Shown here: piece after piece, positions 36,385 to 44,770 of the stretch
Layout of the letters: the number at the start of each line of letters is the position of its first letter
Numbering within the stretch: the first letter of the stretch is position 1
NCBI GenBank assembly: GCA_023407175.1
Contig: JAEYMU010000030.1
Location: 124,001-188,000, forward strand
Direction of reading: 5' to 3'
DNA from: Bacillota bacterium
GTDB taxonomy: Bacteria; Bacillota_A; Clostridia; Lachnospirales; Lachnospiraceae
Length of the DNA stretch: 64,000 nucleotides
The notes under the pieces: generated by a model
What the model was told of the DNA's origin: nothing
Databases searched by the model: none
What the model saw: only the letters and a program-made list of their open reading frames with translations
Translations under genes and position numbers: made by a program

Positions 36385-36555
36385 ATCCTTAGTCCCCCAA
36401 TTAAACCTATTAATAAGTACATTTACATGACAGACACTTGCGTCTGATGGTCATATGCTTCAAACTACGGTAAATAAAGGCAATCACCGGATTTTGGTAA
36501 CTTTAATTCAGATCAGATCATACCTTATCATTCGTAAGATATCACTCTAATTAAC

Positions 36556-36594
36556 ATCAAGTAACGCCTTATAATTCATAAGGTGTTACTTGAT
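36556..36594 (-). terminator. Hairpin overlapping the metA stop codon
   Basis: On the minus strand ATCAAGTAACACCTTAT pairs with ATAAGGCGTTACTTGAT (one mismatch), with the last seven codons of metA forming the left arm and loop. The T-tract after it is weak (GTTAATT). Probably ends metA transcription. Confidence 0.6.
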
Positions 36595-37474
36595 ATACAT
36601 AATAATTAAGCCAGTTTGTATACATTGCATTTGCATGGGCTCTCCATACAAGATTCGGCTTTAATTCCGGCTTGTCGCCCGGATAATAATTTCTGGGCAG
36701 CTCGATGTCCAGTCCCTTGTTTACATCTCTTTTATATTCCTTGTCCAGAGTAACCCGGTCATATTCCGGATGTCCCATAACAAAAATCTGCTTTCCCTCC
36801 CTGGCTATCACAATAAATATTCCCGCTTCTTCTGATTCTGCAAGAATTGTAAGCTCCTCACACTGCCGAATATCCTCTTTGGAAACAGTAGTATATCTGG
36901 AATGCGGCGCGTAGAATATATCGTCAAAGCCTCTGACAAAGGGTTCTTTACGTTTTAAAACACGATGTTCAAATATTCCGAACATCTTTTTATCCAAAAG
37001 CTGCTTATGAATTCCGTAATGATAATACAGTCCCGCCTGTGCCCCCCAGCAGATATGAAGTGTTGAGGTGACGTTCGTCTTGGACCATTCCATAATCTGC
37101 TTCAGTTCTTCCCAATAGTTGACCTCTTCAAATTCCATCAATTCTACCGGGGCACCTGTAATAATCAGACCATCGAATTTCTTATATTTAATATCCTCAA
37201 AGGTGAGATAGAACTGATCCAGGTGACTGGTCGGCGTATGCGTTCCAGTATAGGAGCCGGTGGTTAAAAAAGTAATATCCACCTGCAGCGGTGTGTTGGA
37301 AAGACTGCGAAGGAGCTGAACCTCAGTATCCTCCTTAATCGGCATCAGGTTTAGGATGGCTATCTTCAAGGGCCGGATATCCTGATGCATCGCCCTTGTC
37401 TCATCCATAATAAATATATTCTCATCCTCGAGAATTTTTTTAGCTGGTAAATCGCTTTGAATTCTAATTGGCAT
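36569..37474 (-). CDS. metA: Homoserine O-acyltransferase, predicted acetyl-CoA type
   Basis: First committed step of methionine synthesis, acylating homoserine in the cytosol. A MetA-family protein of 301 residues with the nucleophile Cys142 (HICWGAQAG) and the catalytic HPEYD near residue 235. Residue 111 is Glu (TGAPVE). In work on Bacillus cereus MetA, Glu111 was shown to favour acetyl-CoA, with Gly at that place in the E. coli succinyl enzyme. So the product here is probably O-acetylhomoserine despite the MetA name. It has its own promoter; no SAM riboswitch was seen in the short leader. Confidence 0.95.
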   Translation of the reverse strand: MPIRIQSDLPAKKILEDENIFIMDETRAMHQDIRPLKIAILNLMPIKEDTEVQLLRSLSNTPLQVDITFLTTGSYTGTHTPTSHLDQFYLTFEDIKYKKFDGLIITGAPVELMEFEEVNYWEELKQIMEWSKTNVTSTLHICWGAQAGLYYHYGIHKQLLDKKMFGIFEHRVLKRKEPFVRGFDDIFYAPHSRYTTVSKEDIRQCEELTILAESEEAGIFIVIAREGKQIFVMGHPEYDRVTLDKEYKRDVNKGLDIELPRNYYPGDKPELKPNLVWRAHANAMYTNWLNYYVYQVTPYEL

Positions 37475-37544
37475 ACTTTATCACCATTTTCGTATTTGAT
37501 ATTTTAACGTCCGGAATGGATAGATTTTATCCATAGTAATGCTT

Positions 37545-37573
37545 ATAATAGCATGATTCCTGAAATAAATCAA
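37545..37573 (-). promoter_or_regulatory. metA promoter
   Basis: On the minus strand TTGATT and TATTAT with a 17-bp spacer, about 70 bp before the start codon. The leader is too short for a SAM (S-box) riboswitch. Confidence 0.6.
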
Positions 37574-37607
37574 TCGATAATAGTATTTTCGACCTATTTT
37601 CATCCCA

Positions 37608-39611
37608 TCATACTGATTTCAACAAAGCCAGCAGCTCTTCTTCACTGATTATTTTCGTTCCCAGCTCCTGGGCCTTTGTTAATTTACTTCCTGCATTTTC
37701 GCCTGCAACCAGATAGCTTGTATTCTTTGATACACTGCCCGATACCTTGCCTCCGTTACGGCTGATCAGCTCTTCCATCTCCGGTCTTCCCATTGTAGGC
37801 AGGGTTCCGGTTATAACAAAGGTCTTTCCGGCAAAGGGCTGCTCTTCTCCGGAGCTTTGCGTCAGAGACATAAAATTCATCCCTGCCTCTTCCAGACGGT
37901 GTAAAATCACCCTGTTTTCCTCCACTGCAAAAAAATCCACAATAGAATTTGCCGTAATCTCTCCCACATCATTAATGGCAATGAGTTCTTCAAAGGATGC
38001 CTTCTGAAGGTCCCACAGGGATTTGAAATGCTTTTTTAATTCCGCACCGGCTCTTCTGCCAATGTTTTTTATCCCAAGGCCGGTAATCAGGCGGTCAATA
38101 TCATTTTTCTTACTGTCTTCTATGGCCTTCAGCAGCTTATCCGTATTTTTCTCCTTACCGATCAGGCCCTTTTCTATCAGCTCATCACGGTATCTGTGCA
38201 GATAGTAGATATCGGCGATATCCTTAAGATAACCCTCCTGAATCAGTATCTCGACATAGGCCTCCCCAAAGCCCTTGATGTCCATGGCATTACGCCCGAC
38301 AAAGTTCATGATATGCTGGCTTAGCTGTGCCGGACAGTTGATGTTGGTGCATCTGGTATCCGCCGTACTCTCATCTCTTGAGGTGGGCGCCCCGCAGCTG
38401 GGACATACCGCTGATATTTTAAAGGGAACGGTATCCTGGGGACGTTTTTCCTTCACAACATACAGAACCTCGGGTATGATTTCTCCAGCCTTACGGACAC
38501 CAATCGTATCTCCTATTCTTACATCCAGTTCATCTATTCTGTCCTGGTTATGCAGGGTTGCCCGTTCCACATTCGTTCCGCACAGCCGGATCGGCTCAAA
38601 GATTGCCGTCGGGGTAATCCTGCCGGTTCTTCCGACGGACAGACGGATTTCCTTCACTACGGTTTCCTTCTGCTCCGGGGGGTATTTATAGGCGATTGCC
38701 CATCTGGGCACCTTTGAGGTAGCTCCGAAGTATTCTCTGTCCTTTAAATTATCTACCTTTACTACGGCACCATCGATATCATAGGGCAGACTTCCTCTGG
38801 ATTCCCCGATTTCCTCAATTGCCTGCCAAACCTCGTCCGCACTTTTGCACAGCCTTGAACCTTCCACCACCCTGATGCCCTGCTTTTTCAGCCACTCCAG
38901 GCTTTCGGAATGGGTGGTAAAGGTAATCCCTCTGGCCTCCTGGACATTGAATATGAATAAAGACAGCCTCCGTTCCTTCACTACTGCGGGATCAAGCTGG
39001 CGAAGCGTTCCCGCAGAGCAGTTCCTGGGATTGGCAAACAGCTTCTTTCCCGCCGCATAGAGCTTCTCATTGACAGCCTCAAAGTCCTCATTTTTCATAT
39101 AGACTTCGCCCCTGATTTCAATATAGGGAACGGTATCCTTCAGCTTTGTTTTCACATCCTCAATCATCTTGACATTGTCAGTAACATCCTCTCCCTGGTT
39201 AATACCGTCACCTCTGGTTACTCCCATGGTCAGCTTTCCATCCGTATAACGCAGTGCTATGGATAAGCCGTCAATCTTTTTTTCAACCACGAAAACCGGG
39301 TCTTCCCGTTCCTTTTTAATCTTTTCAACAAAGCTATAGACCTCTTCCTTATCAAAGACATCCTGGAGGCTTAGCATCGGCACATTGTGCTTTACAAGAA
39401 CTCCCGCCTCCCGCTTTGCTTTCCCGCCTACCTTCTGTGTGGGAGAATCCGGGCTTTGATACTGGGGACTTTCCTGCTCCAGTCTGCGCAGCCTAAGTGA
39501 CAGCTGGTCATATTCATAATCCGATATCTCCGGGTCATCCTGGTTATAATACCTGTCACCATGATATTTCAGTTGCTCCCGTAAGCTTTCAATCTCCTGC
39601 TTTATGTCCAT
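37608..39611 (-). CDS. ligA: NAD-dependent DNA ligase
   Basis: Seals nicks in DNA during replication and repair using NAD+. The adenylation lysine is Lys112 in EKKIDGLSIAL. The OB fold follows, then the four-cysteine zinc finger (CPSCGAPTS, RCTNINCPAQ), the helix-hairpin-helix region (GLGIKNIGRRAG, INDVGEITANS) and a C-terminal BRCT domain from about residue 590 (FVITGTLPTMGR). The total, 667 residues, is full length. It lies 60 bp after rluF, likely in the same transcript. Confidence 0.97.
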   Translation of the reverse strand: MDIKQEIESLREQLKYHGDRYYNQDDPEISDYEYDQLSLRLRRLEQESPQYQSPDSPTQKVGGKAKREAGVLVKHNVPMLSLQDVFDKEEVYSFVEKIKKEREDPVFVVEKKIDGLSIALRYTDGKLTMGVTRGDGINQGEDVTDNVKMIEDVKTKLKDTVPYIEIRGEVYMKNEDFEAVNEKLYAAGKKLFANPRNCSAGTLRQLDPAVVKERRLSLFIFNVQEARGITFTTHSESLEWLKKQGIRVVEGSRLCKSADEVWQAIEEIGESRGSLPYDIDGAVVKVDNLKDREYFGATSKVPRWAIAYKYPPEQKETVVKEIRLSVGRTGRITPTAIFEPIRLCGTNVERATLHNQDRIDELDVRIGDTIGVRKAGEIIPEVLYVVKEKRPQDTVPFKISAVCPSCGAPTSRDESTADTRCTNINCPAQLSQHIMNFVGRNAMDIKGFGEAYVEILIQEGYLKDIADIYYLHRYRDELIEKGLIGKEKNTDKLLKAIEDSKKNDIDRLITGLGIKNIGRRAGAELKKHFKSLWDLQKASFEELIAINDVGEITANSIVDFFAVEENRVILHRLEEAGMNFMSLTQSSGEEQPFAGKTFVITGTLPTMGRPEMEELISRNGGKVSGSVSKNTSYLVAGENAGSKLTKAQELGTKIISEEELLALLKSV

Positions 39612-39671
39612 TACGATTACCTTCCTTATTCTTCTTATATAATAACAGCCTCGTACAAATGGTACTGTAGC

Positions 39672-40424
39672 CTACCTTTTTCCCTGCTTCGTCATCTGAT
39701 TCATTTCTTCGATTTCCTTCTCTGTAACATTACGAAAATCCCCTGTTTTCAGCCTGCCCAGCCGGATATTCATAATACGTACACGCTTTAGGCTGACAAC
39801 CCGGTAATCCAGATACTCACACATTCGTCTGATCTGCCGATTTAATCCCTGGGTTAAAATGATATTGAAGGTATACTTATCCACCTGGCTGATCTTGCAG
39901 GGCTTTGTGACCGTATCAAGGATCGGTATTCCGGAGGACATCTTCTGGAGGAATTCCAGACTGATTTCCTTATTCACAGTCACAAGATATTCCTTCTCAT
40001 GGTTATTCTCCGCTCTTAAAATCCGATTGACAATATTGCCATCATTGGTCAGCAAAATTAGCCCCTCCGAATCCTTATCCAGACGCCCAATCGGATAAAT
40101 CCTCATTCCGTATTTGATATAATCAATGATATTATTCGGTTCCTTATGATCGGTGGTACATACGATTCCCTCCGGCTTATTGAAGGCGATCAATACGAGC
40201 TTCTGTTCCTTCTTAACCGGTTTGTCCAGGAAGGTTACCACACTGTTTTTTGTCACCTTGGAGCCAACACCCGCAATATTGCCGTCGATCTTAACCTTAC
40301 CCTCTTCAATATAGCGGTCCGCTTCTCTTCTTGAACATACCCCCGCTTCGCTTAAGAATTTATTAATTCTTATTTCTTCCTTTTCATCCCCCTGTGAGGT
40401 AAGTCTTTTTGTTCTTTTTGGCAT
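39672..40424 (-). CDS. rluF: Ribosomal/tRNA pseudouridine synthase RluF-like
   Basis: A 250-residue RsuA-family enzyme. The N-terminal S4 RNA-binding domain starts IRINKFLSEAGVCSRREADR. The catalytic motif IGRLDKDSEGLILLT holds the active-site Asp. The C-terminal stretch LTQGLNRQIRRMCEYLDYRV and VRIMNI is closer to RluF (23S U2604) than to RluB. The exact target base cannot be proven from sequence. First gene of the rluF-ligA unit. Confidence 0.88.
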   Translation of the reverse strand: MPKRTKRLTSQGDEKEEIRINKFLSEAGVCSRREADRYIEEGKVKIDGNIAGVGSKVTKNSVVTFLDKPVKKEQKLVLIAFNKPEGIVCTTDHKEPNNIIDYIKYGMRIYPIGRLDKDSEGLILLTNDGNIVNRILRAENNHEKEYLVTVNKEISLEFLQKMSSGIPILDTVTKPCKISQVDKYTFNIILTQGLNRQIRRMCEYLDYRVVSLKRVRIMNIRLGRLKTGDFRNVTEKEIEEMNQMTKQGKR

Positions 40425-40567
40425 GGTGTCCTCCTCTATTTCAGCTGTGCCGGCCTCCTGGCAGAAGCCGGTCTACAGTCTTATCTTATTGGCTGATATA
40501 TCCTATTAATTATAATTGATTTCGCATCGGCAGTCTACTTGTTTTTCCATGATGTTGGTTCCAGAAT

Positions 40568-40622
40568 AAACTCCCCTTAGGCAGCAGAATTATACATCCT
40601 TCTGCCACCCTAAGGGGAGTTT
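40568..40622. terminator. Strong hairpin between rluF and a small orphan gene
   Basis: AAACTCCCCTTAGG and CCTAAGGGGAGTTT with inner GGCAGAA/TTCTGC pairs form a long stem. It starts 8 bp after the stop of the leftward orphan gene and has T residues on both sides, so it can serve as its terminator. Confidence 0.8.
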
Positions 40623-40630
40623 TAGCTGCC

Positions 40631-41065
40631 TTACAGATATTTTTTCATTACCTCAATATTTTCTTCTTCCTTCTTTATAAATTCCTTCGCTATTTCAGTA
40701 CTTGTTCCATCCGCATTTTTACTCTTGTTAAGCAGGCGTGTCATCTGTGTAATTCCCATCGTACTTCCCTGGATTACCATCTGTGCGATATGGCTTTCAC
40801 TGCTATTAATCAGAGTATTCATTTTTACGTTACCTTTCATTAAGGCCTTTTCATATACCGGATTATCCTTAGCCTCAGTACCGCTCAGCTGAAGCTGTTT
40901 TTCTGATTTATCCTTCAGCTCCTGATAATCCCTTAGCTGCTTGTACAATGCACTGTTGAATTCATTGTTTGGCGCCTTATTCAGGACCGCTTCTATCGCT
41001 GTAATTCCAGTGGATGCATTCTGATAGGTCTTTTCCAGCAGATCAAGATCAATATTTCCAATCAT
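40631..41065 (-). CDS. Small helical protein of unknown function
   Basis: A 144-residue, mostly alpha-helical, soluble and charged protein (MIGNIDLDLLEKTYQNAS, then SALYKQLRDYQELKDKSEKQ). The Met/Gln-rich stretch IAQMVIQGSTMGITQMTRLL could be a helical bundle core. No family recognised; it vaguely resembles four-helix DUF2383/DUF4142-type proteins. Its AAGGAGG site lies inside a 13-bp stem followed by six T, so the gene is probably regulated at this structure. The upstream gene ends 55 bp before its start. Confidence 0.7.
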   Translation of the reverse strand: MIGNIDLDLLEKTYQNASTGITAIEAVLNKAPNNEFNSALYKQLRDYQELKDKSEKQLQLSGTEAKDNPVYEKALMKGNVKMNTLINSSESHIAQMVIQGSTMGITQMTRLLNKSKNADGTSTEIAKEFIKKEEENIEVMKKYL

Positions 41066-41108
41066 AAAAAACCTCCTTATACTATATAGATGAAAATAGT
41101 ATAAGGAG
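41066..41108 (-). promoter_or_regulatory. Terminator-like hairpin that contains the ribosome binding site
   Basis: On the minus strand CTCCTTATACTAT and ATAGTATAAGGAG form a perfect 13-bp stem with a 10-nt loop, then GTTTTTTATG. The right arm is the AAGGAGG site of the small orphan gene, whose ATG directly follows the T-tract. The structure can therefore end transcription from the upstream gene and also block translation of the downstream one. Confidence 0.75.
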
Positions 41109-41119
41109 TCGTTATTTAT

Positions 41120-41899
41120 TTATTCAGCGGAGTCACCCTGCGCTTCAGTTTTATCGGAAGCTGCATCATTGGAGGAGTTACTTTTATTAGCCAGCTCATT
41201 GATGCTTTCCCAGAAGCTCTGTAAATCCTCATCGCTTTTGATTGCTTCATCACTCTTTTTATCCGTCATTTCGATTAATTCGGCAACATCCTCGTCATTA
41301 TTTCTTGCGTCATAATAAGCCTTGGTTTCTTCATCCATTTCTCCGGAGAATATCTTAAGCTTACCATCCTCTCCAGTCACAACATAAAATTTGGATAATC
41401 CGGGTGCCGGAGTGGAAATACCGGTGAACTTAATCTCATGATATACATATACGATGTAGGTATTGTCCAAAAATCCCTTCTTGGTATAGGTTGTTATATC
41501 AGAATATTCCTCGATATACTCCGTTTTCTTCTGCAATTCATCCTGGGAATCCACCTTTGTCGGATCACTTAGCAGCTCTTTGATGGCATCCACATCACGG
41601 TCATTTTTTGCCTCATAGAATTTTTTGAACAGTTTTTTAATATCGGGATAGGCATCCTTCTCGATATCATATACCGGAAGCGGTGCCTTGGTAGGTGCCA
41701 CAGTTATTGTTGGTGTTACCGCTGCTGTGATATCTCCCTGTGCATAGACGTCCGTATCCGCAAAGGCCTCCTGTATCTTACCACTGTTTCCCCCCTCCTT
41801 CGCCTGTGTCTTATCATTACTCACAGATAGGGTTAACAGGCCGATTCCCATAATACTCATAGTCGTTAATAAAATTGCTTTTTTATATTTTAGTTTCAT
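41120..41899 (-). CDS. Secreted or membrane-anchored protein of unknown function
   Basis: A 259-residue protein with a signal peptide or N-terminal anchor (KYKKAILLTTMSIMGIGLLTL). A Thr/Pro-rich linker follows (AAVTPTITVAPTKAPLPVYD). The folded domain from about residue 80 (DIKKLFKKFYEAKNDRDVDA, STPAPGLSKFYVVTGEDGKL) is similar in outline to NTF2-like domains seen in other Clostridia exported proteins. The acidic tail is low complexity (NSSNDAASDKTEAQGDSAE). The chosen ATG follows the second of two tandem GGAG sites. Function unknown. Confidence 0.75.
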   Translation of the reverse strand: MKLKYKKAILLTTMSIMGIGLLTLSVSNDKTQAKEGGNSGKIQEAFADTDVYAQGDITAAVTPTITVAPTKAPLPVYDIEKDAYPDIKKLFKKFYEAKNDRDVDAIKELLSDPTKVDSQDELQKKTEYIEEYSDITTYTKKGFLDNTYIVYVYHEIKFTGISTPAPGLSKFYVVTGEDGKLKIFSGEMDEETKAYYDARNNDEDVAELIEMTDKKSDEAIKSDEDLQSFWESINELANKSNSSNDAASDKTEAQGDSAE

Positions 41900-41900
41900 T

Positions 41901-41934
41901 AAAAGTCTCCATTCTGCAAAAGTCTCCATTCTGC
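41901..41934 (-). repeat. 17-bp tandem duplication carrying the ribosome binding site
   Basis: AAAAGTCTCCATTCTGC occurs twice head to tail just before the secreted-protein gene. On the coding strand this gives two copies of GCAGAATGGAGACTTTT, hence two GGAG sites 17 bases apart; the second is correctly spaced for the start. Confidence 0.85.
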
Positions 41935-42282
41935 CGATAGGATATGAAAATCTGCAGTCAATTGTAGTTTTCCCGGCAGGATTATCATAAATCCGGTTTA
42001 CTGTTACATTGTTTTCCCAACCCCAGATTACATTTTACCAAATCTGCCGAAAAAAATCAACCTTATTATTTCATCAATTTGTAACATTATTTAACAACTT
42101 TGTAACATTTGATTTAAAAATACTCTTAATAATATTTTAATAAGATTATAACGAGACAGAATGGTAAAAAAAATATATAATAATACCATGGATTGCGTCA
42201 TAAGGATTTCCAGGCATTTCATAATACGAAATGAATTTTCTTATGGCTTAATACCTCTATTTTAAAAAAGGAAGGTGTCTGC
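41935..42282. other. AT-rich divergent intergenic region
   Basis: No gene seen. It contains TTTGTAACATT twice at about 42086-42110 and two opposing promoters' worth of A+T-rich DNA. A nested stem near its right end precedes the EcsC gene. Confidence 0.5.
42199..42245 (+). other. Nested stem-loop in the EcsC leader
   Basis: CATAAG/CTTATG encloses CATTTC/GAAATG with a 7-nt loop. It lies about 37 bp before the EcsC start codon and could be a leader structure or operator. Confidence 0.4.
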
Positions 42283-43077
42283 ATGAGGCAAAGTTTCGAG
42301 CAACAGCTTAAGCAACTGGAAAAACAGGAGTACCGGCTGCTTAACAAACCGGAAAATCCCATTCTCCGCTCTACCATTACGCCCGTTACGGATAAAATAC
42401 AGGAGATTATTCCTGACAAATTAAGATCGACTTTAAATGCGGCTTTCTACAAAGGCTTTCAGCTGGTCTTCGAGAAAGGGGTTTCCCTGATCGAAAAAAC
42501 CTATGATAAAGAAAAGATTGCTATGGATTTTGATGTCAACAATTATGCAGTAGACAAGAACTGTAACAAACGCTATATTAAAAGACTCGACAAACAGTCA
42601 AAGCAATCGGGCCTGGTCAATACCTCCATTTCCGCAGTGGAAGGAGGGGTTCTCGGTTTGCTTGGTATCGGTCTCCCGGATATTCCTCTTTTTCTTGCAG
42701 TTATTATGAAAACCATAAATGAAATTGCTTTAAGCTATGGTTTTTCCTATGATACACCGGAGGAAAAGGCATATATGTTGCTACTGATTCGCGCGGCAAT
42801 TGCCAAGGATATCAAGCAAAAGGATTTTGATCAGGAATTAGACCAGCTTAGCGCTAAAATCGATCAAAGCATCGTCCCTGAACTTGATCTGGATTCCCAG
42901 ATGAAGGAAACCTCTGATACCCTTTCGGACGTTTTATTAACTGCAAAATTTATTCAAGGGATTCCGATTGTCGGAGTGGTTGGCGGTGCCGTAAATTACA
43001 CTATCCTTAATAAAATTGGCAATTATGCAAAAATCAAATACAAAAAGCGATATCTGTTAAAAAAGCTTTCCCGATAG
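42283..43077 (+). CDS. EcsC-family protein
   Basis: A 264-residue protein of the EcsC family (PF12787). Typical features are the N-terminal helices, the central glycine-rich amphipathic stretch SAVEGGVLGLLGIGLPDIPL, AVIMKTINEIALSYGFSYDT and the C-terminal IPIVGVVGGAVNYTILNKIG. In Bacillus, EcsC is coded next to the EcsAB exporter, but its job is unclear; many members are lone genes, as here. It may associate with the membrane through the Gly-rich segments. AAGGAAGG lies ahead of the ATG. Confidence 0.88.
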   Translation: MRQSFEQQLKQLEKQEYRLLNKPENPILRSTITPVTDKIQEIIPDKLRSTLNAAFYKGFQLVFEKGVSLIEKTYDKEKIAMDFDVNNYAVDKNCNKRYIKRLDKQSKQSGLVNTSISAVEGGVLGLLGIGLPDIPLFLAVIMKTINEIALSYGFSYDTPEEKAYMLLLIRAAIAKDIKQKDFDQELDQLSAKIDQSIVPELDLDSQMKETSDTLSDVLLTAKFIQGIPIVGVVGGAVNYTILNKIGNYAKIKYKKRYLLKKLSR

Positions 43078-43219
43078 TTTATCACCACGCCTGGGTTTTG
43101 GCGCTGCAATTCTCCGGTTTTCTGTGACTTCCGCTTCGCTGCACTCACAAAAACACGTCGCGTTTATCACTTGTGAACAGGAACTCTATATTTTCTATTA
43201 GAATTCCTTGAAAACTTTC

Positions 43220-43248
43220 TTTACTTTATAAATGTTATATTATATAAT
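43220..43248 (+). promoter_or_regulatory. Promoter of the tRNA-Arg gene
   Basis: TTTACT and consensus TATAAT with exactly 17 bp between them. It predicts a start near 43255, only a few bases before the hairpin that precedes the tRNA. Confidence 0.7.
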
Positions 43249-43257
43249 AACATAGTC

Positions 43258-43285
43258 CGAAAAAACCTGACACAGGTTTTTTCGC
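43258..43285 (+). other. Terminator-like hairpin in the tRNA 5' leader
   Basis: CGAAAAAAACCTG and CAGGTTTTTTCG pair almost perfectly around a 3-nt loop, placed between the predicted start of transcription and the tRNA. It may end EcsC transcription from upstream, or form a structured leader removed by RNase P. Confidence 0.6.
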
Positions 43286-43289
43286 TTAG

Positions 43290-43361
43290 CACCTGTAGCT
43301 CAGTGGATAGAGCGTTCGCCTCCGGAGCGAAAGGCCGCCGGTTCAAATCCAGTCAGGTGCA
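43290..43361 (+). tRNA. tRNA-Arg (anticodon CCG)
   Basis: A 72-nt cloverleaf with acceptor GCACCTG/CAGGTGC and discriminator A. The D arm is GCTC/GAGC and the anticodon stem TTCGC/GCGAA, with loop CTCCGGA giving anticodon CCG for codon CGG. The T loop is TTCAAAT. The T stem GCCGG/CCAGT has a C-A mismatch at the middle pair and a G-T pair at the end, which is unusual for a functional tRNA. CCA is not encoded. A strong terminator follows. Confidence 0.93.
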
Positions 43362-43370
43362 TACTTTGGG

Positions 43371-43397
43371 GAGTGTTGTAAACACTCTCTTTTTTCT
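43371..43397 (+). terminator. Terminator after tRNA-Arg
   Basis: GAGTGTT/AACACTC with a 3-nt loop, then TCTTTTTTC. Ten bases past the tRNA. Confidence 0.9.
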
Positions 43398-43420
43398 TGA
43401 AAATTATCTTTCCCGGATTA

Positions 43421-44380
43421 TCACATCGTTAATGTATTGTTTCTTCTGGAATAGAGGTAGACACTGTCTGATAAAATTTCGTCACGGGCCACTTGGGTGT
43501 GATTTACATCTCTGACCATCTCTGATAAGAGTTCCCTTGTCATAGTCCTGTCATAGGGAATCATCAGTACTTCATGTATGCTGCTTGGGAGAATAAAAAG
43601 ATCACATTGGATTTGATTTGCGAAATTCTTAAGAACATTTTCATATAAGAGACAGGTAGCTCCATTGATGCCTTTCTGATTTGTTAAAATATATATTTTC
43701 TTTCTGTCCGAATTCTGATGCTCTATGATATCCTTAATGATTGTTTCCGATTGTTCATCCTGATTGCAATCCATAATATCCTCTTTCAGCATTCCAAGAA
43801 TCATATCCTCCATACTTTGTATGGAGGGTGGAAAAATTCTGCCGGTATTGTCTGCTGCCCTATGGTACAGCTCCTTTAATGTAGTTTCCCAGGCCCTCAT
43901 ATGTTCATTGGTAATCCTTATCGTACCTATTCCGTCATTATCCTGCCTCACCAGACTGTGGAATGTAATCGCCATGTCAAGATACTTTATGTGGGGAATC
44001 TTTTCTAGCAGCTTCTTATTTCTTTGAAAGTTAACCAGCCGGTAGACAATAAAGTCCTTCACATCCTCAAAGCGATAGGAAAAGCTTTCGCTCATGATCG
44101 GAAGCTGATAATTCAGATAAGTATGGCAGAGCTTTTCCGCAAGTTCCTTGATTTCAGCCCCCATAATATATTCTTCATAGTATGGCAACAGATAAATATT
44201 AGGGGAAAAGTTTTTATCCTTCCTCAGCATAATTAAACTGTCCAGCTCCAATGCGTTGTTTTTCGTGACCTTATAAATCTTTATATCATAGTCCTCCCCC
44301 ATCCTCTGCCTGACTAAATTGATGATTTCTGTTACAAATGTGTCATAATGACTAATTCCTTCCTTAACAAATTGCAGCAT
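43421..44380 (-). CDS. DUF5688-family protein
   Basis: A 319-residue soluble protein with the pattern of DUF5688, a family seen mainly in Lachnospiraceae. It has an N-terminal part with YDIKIYKVTKNNALELDSL, a helical centre (YRLVNFQRNKKLLEKIPHIK) and a C-terminal part with YILTNQKGINGATCLLYENV and LFILPSSIHEVLMIP. No catalytic motif is recognised. These genes are often present in many copies per genome; the role is unknown. AAGGAGG precedes the ATG. It is transcribed towards the tRNA gene. Confidence 0.8.
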   Translation of the reverse strand: MLQFVKEGISHYDTFVTEIINLVRQRMGEDYDIKIYKVTKNNALELDSLIMLRKDKNFSPNIYLLPYYEEYIMGAEIKELAEKLCHTYLNYQLPIMSESFSYRFEDVKDFIVYRLVNFQRNKKLLEKIPHIKYLDMAITFHSLVRQDNDGIGTIRITNEHMRAWETTLKELYHRAADNTGRIFPPSIQSMEDMILGMLKEDIMDCNQDEQSETIIKDIIEHQNSDRKKIYILTNQKGINGATCLLYENVLKNFANQIQCDLFILPSSIHEVLMIPYDRTMTRELLSEMVRDVNHTQVARDEILSDSVYLYSRRNNTLTM

Positions 44381-44770
44381 AATTTTTCCTCCTTACTTAG
44401 TTTATAAATACTCTCTAATTCAGCCACAGCTTATCATGCCAAATAAATCTACCGGATTTCACTGGTAAACTCAAGTTCAAAAAATAATCTAGATAGGGAT
44501 TTTCGATCTTCGAAGGTAAGAAACAAAGATAAATAGTAAAACAAGAAACACAAAATCAGATATGCTGTAAAAAGTCCCGAATCCATTCTAAAGATTAAAA
44601 ACCGTATCGCTCGGATATCTAATATACAGGATATGGATTATTGTAGCAAAAAAGATATGGAAAGGCAAGTTATTATGATACATATATTTACATAAACTTT
44701 TCCAATTTCTTTGGTGAATATGCCTATGATCTCCCCTTCCTTCAAAATGATATCCAAAGTATAGCAGGCT
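44381..44770. other. Intergenic region with no clear gene
   Basis: About 390 bp without a supported gene. On the minus strand a stretch of roughly 45 codons (ending at a TAA at 44638, with KEGEIIGIFTKEIGKVYVN) is open. It lacks a good start and may be a gene remnant or chance. No hairpin terminator or riboswitch was recognised. Confidence 0.4.

Noticed and set aside
37475..37607. SAM riboswitch before metA
   Set aside because: The leader after the predicted start is only about 65 nt and lacks S-box core sequences.
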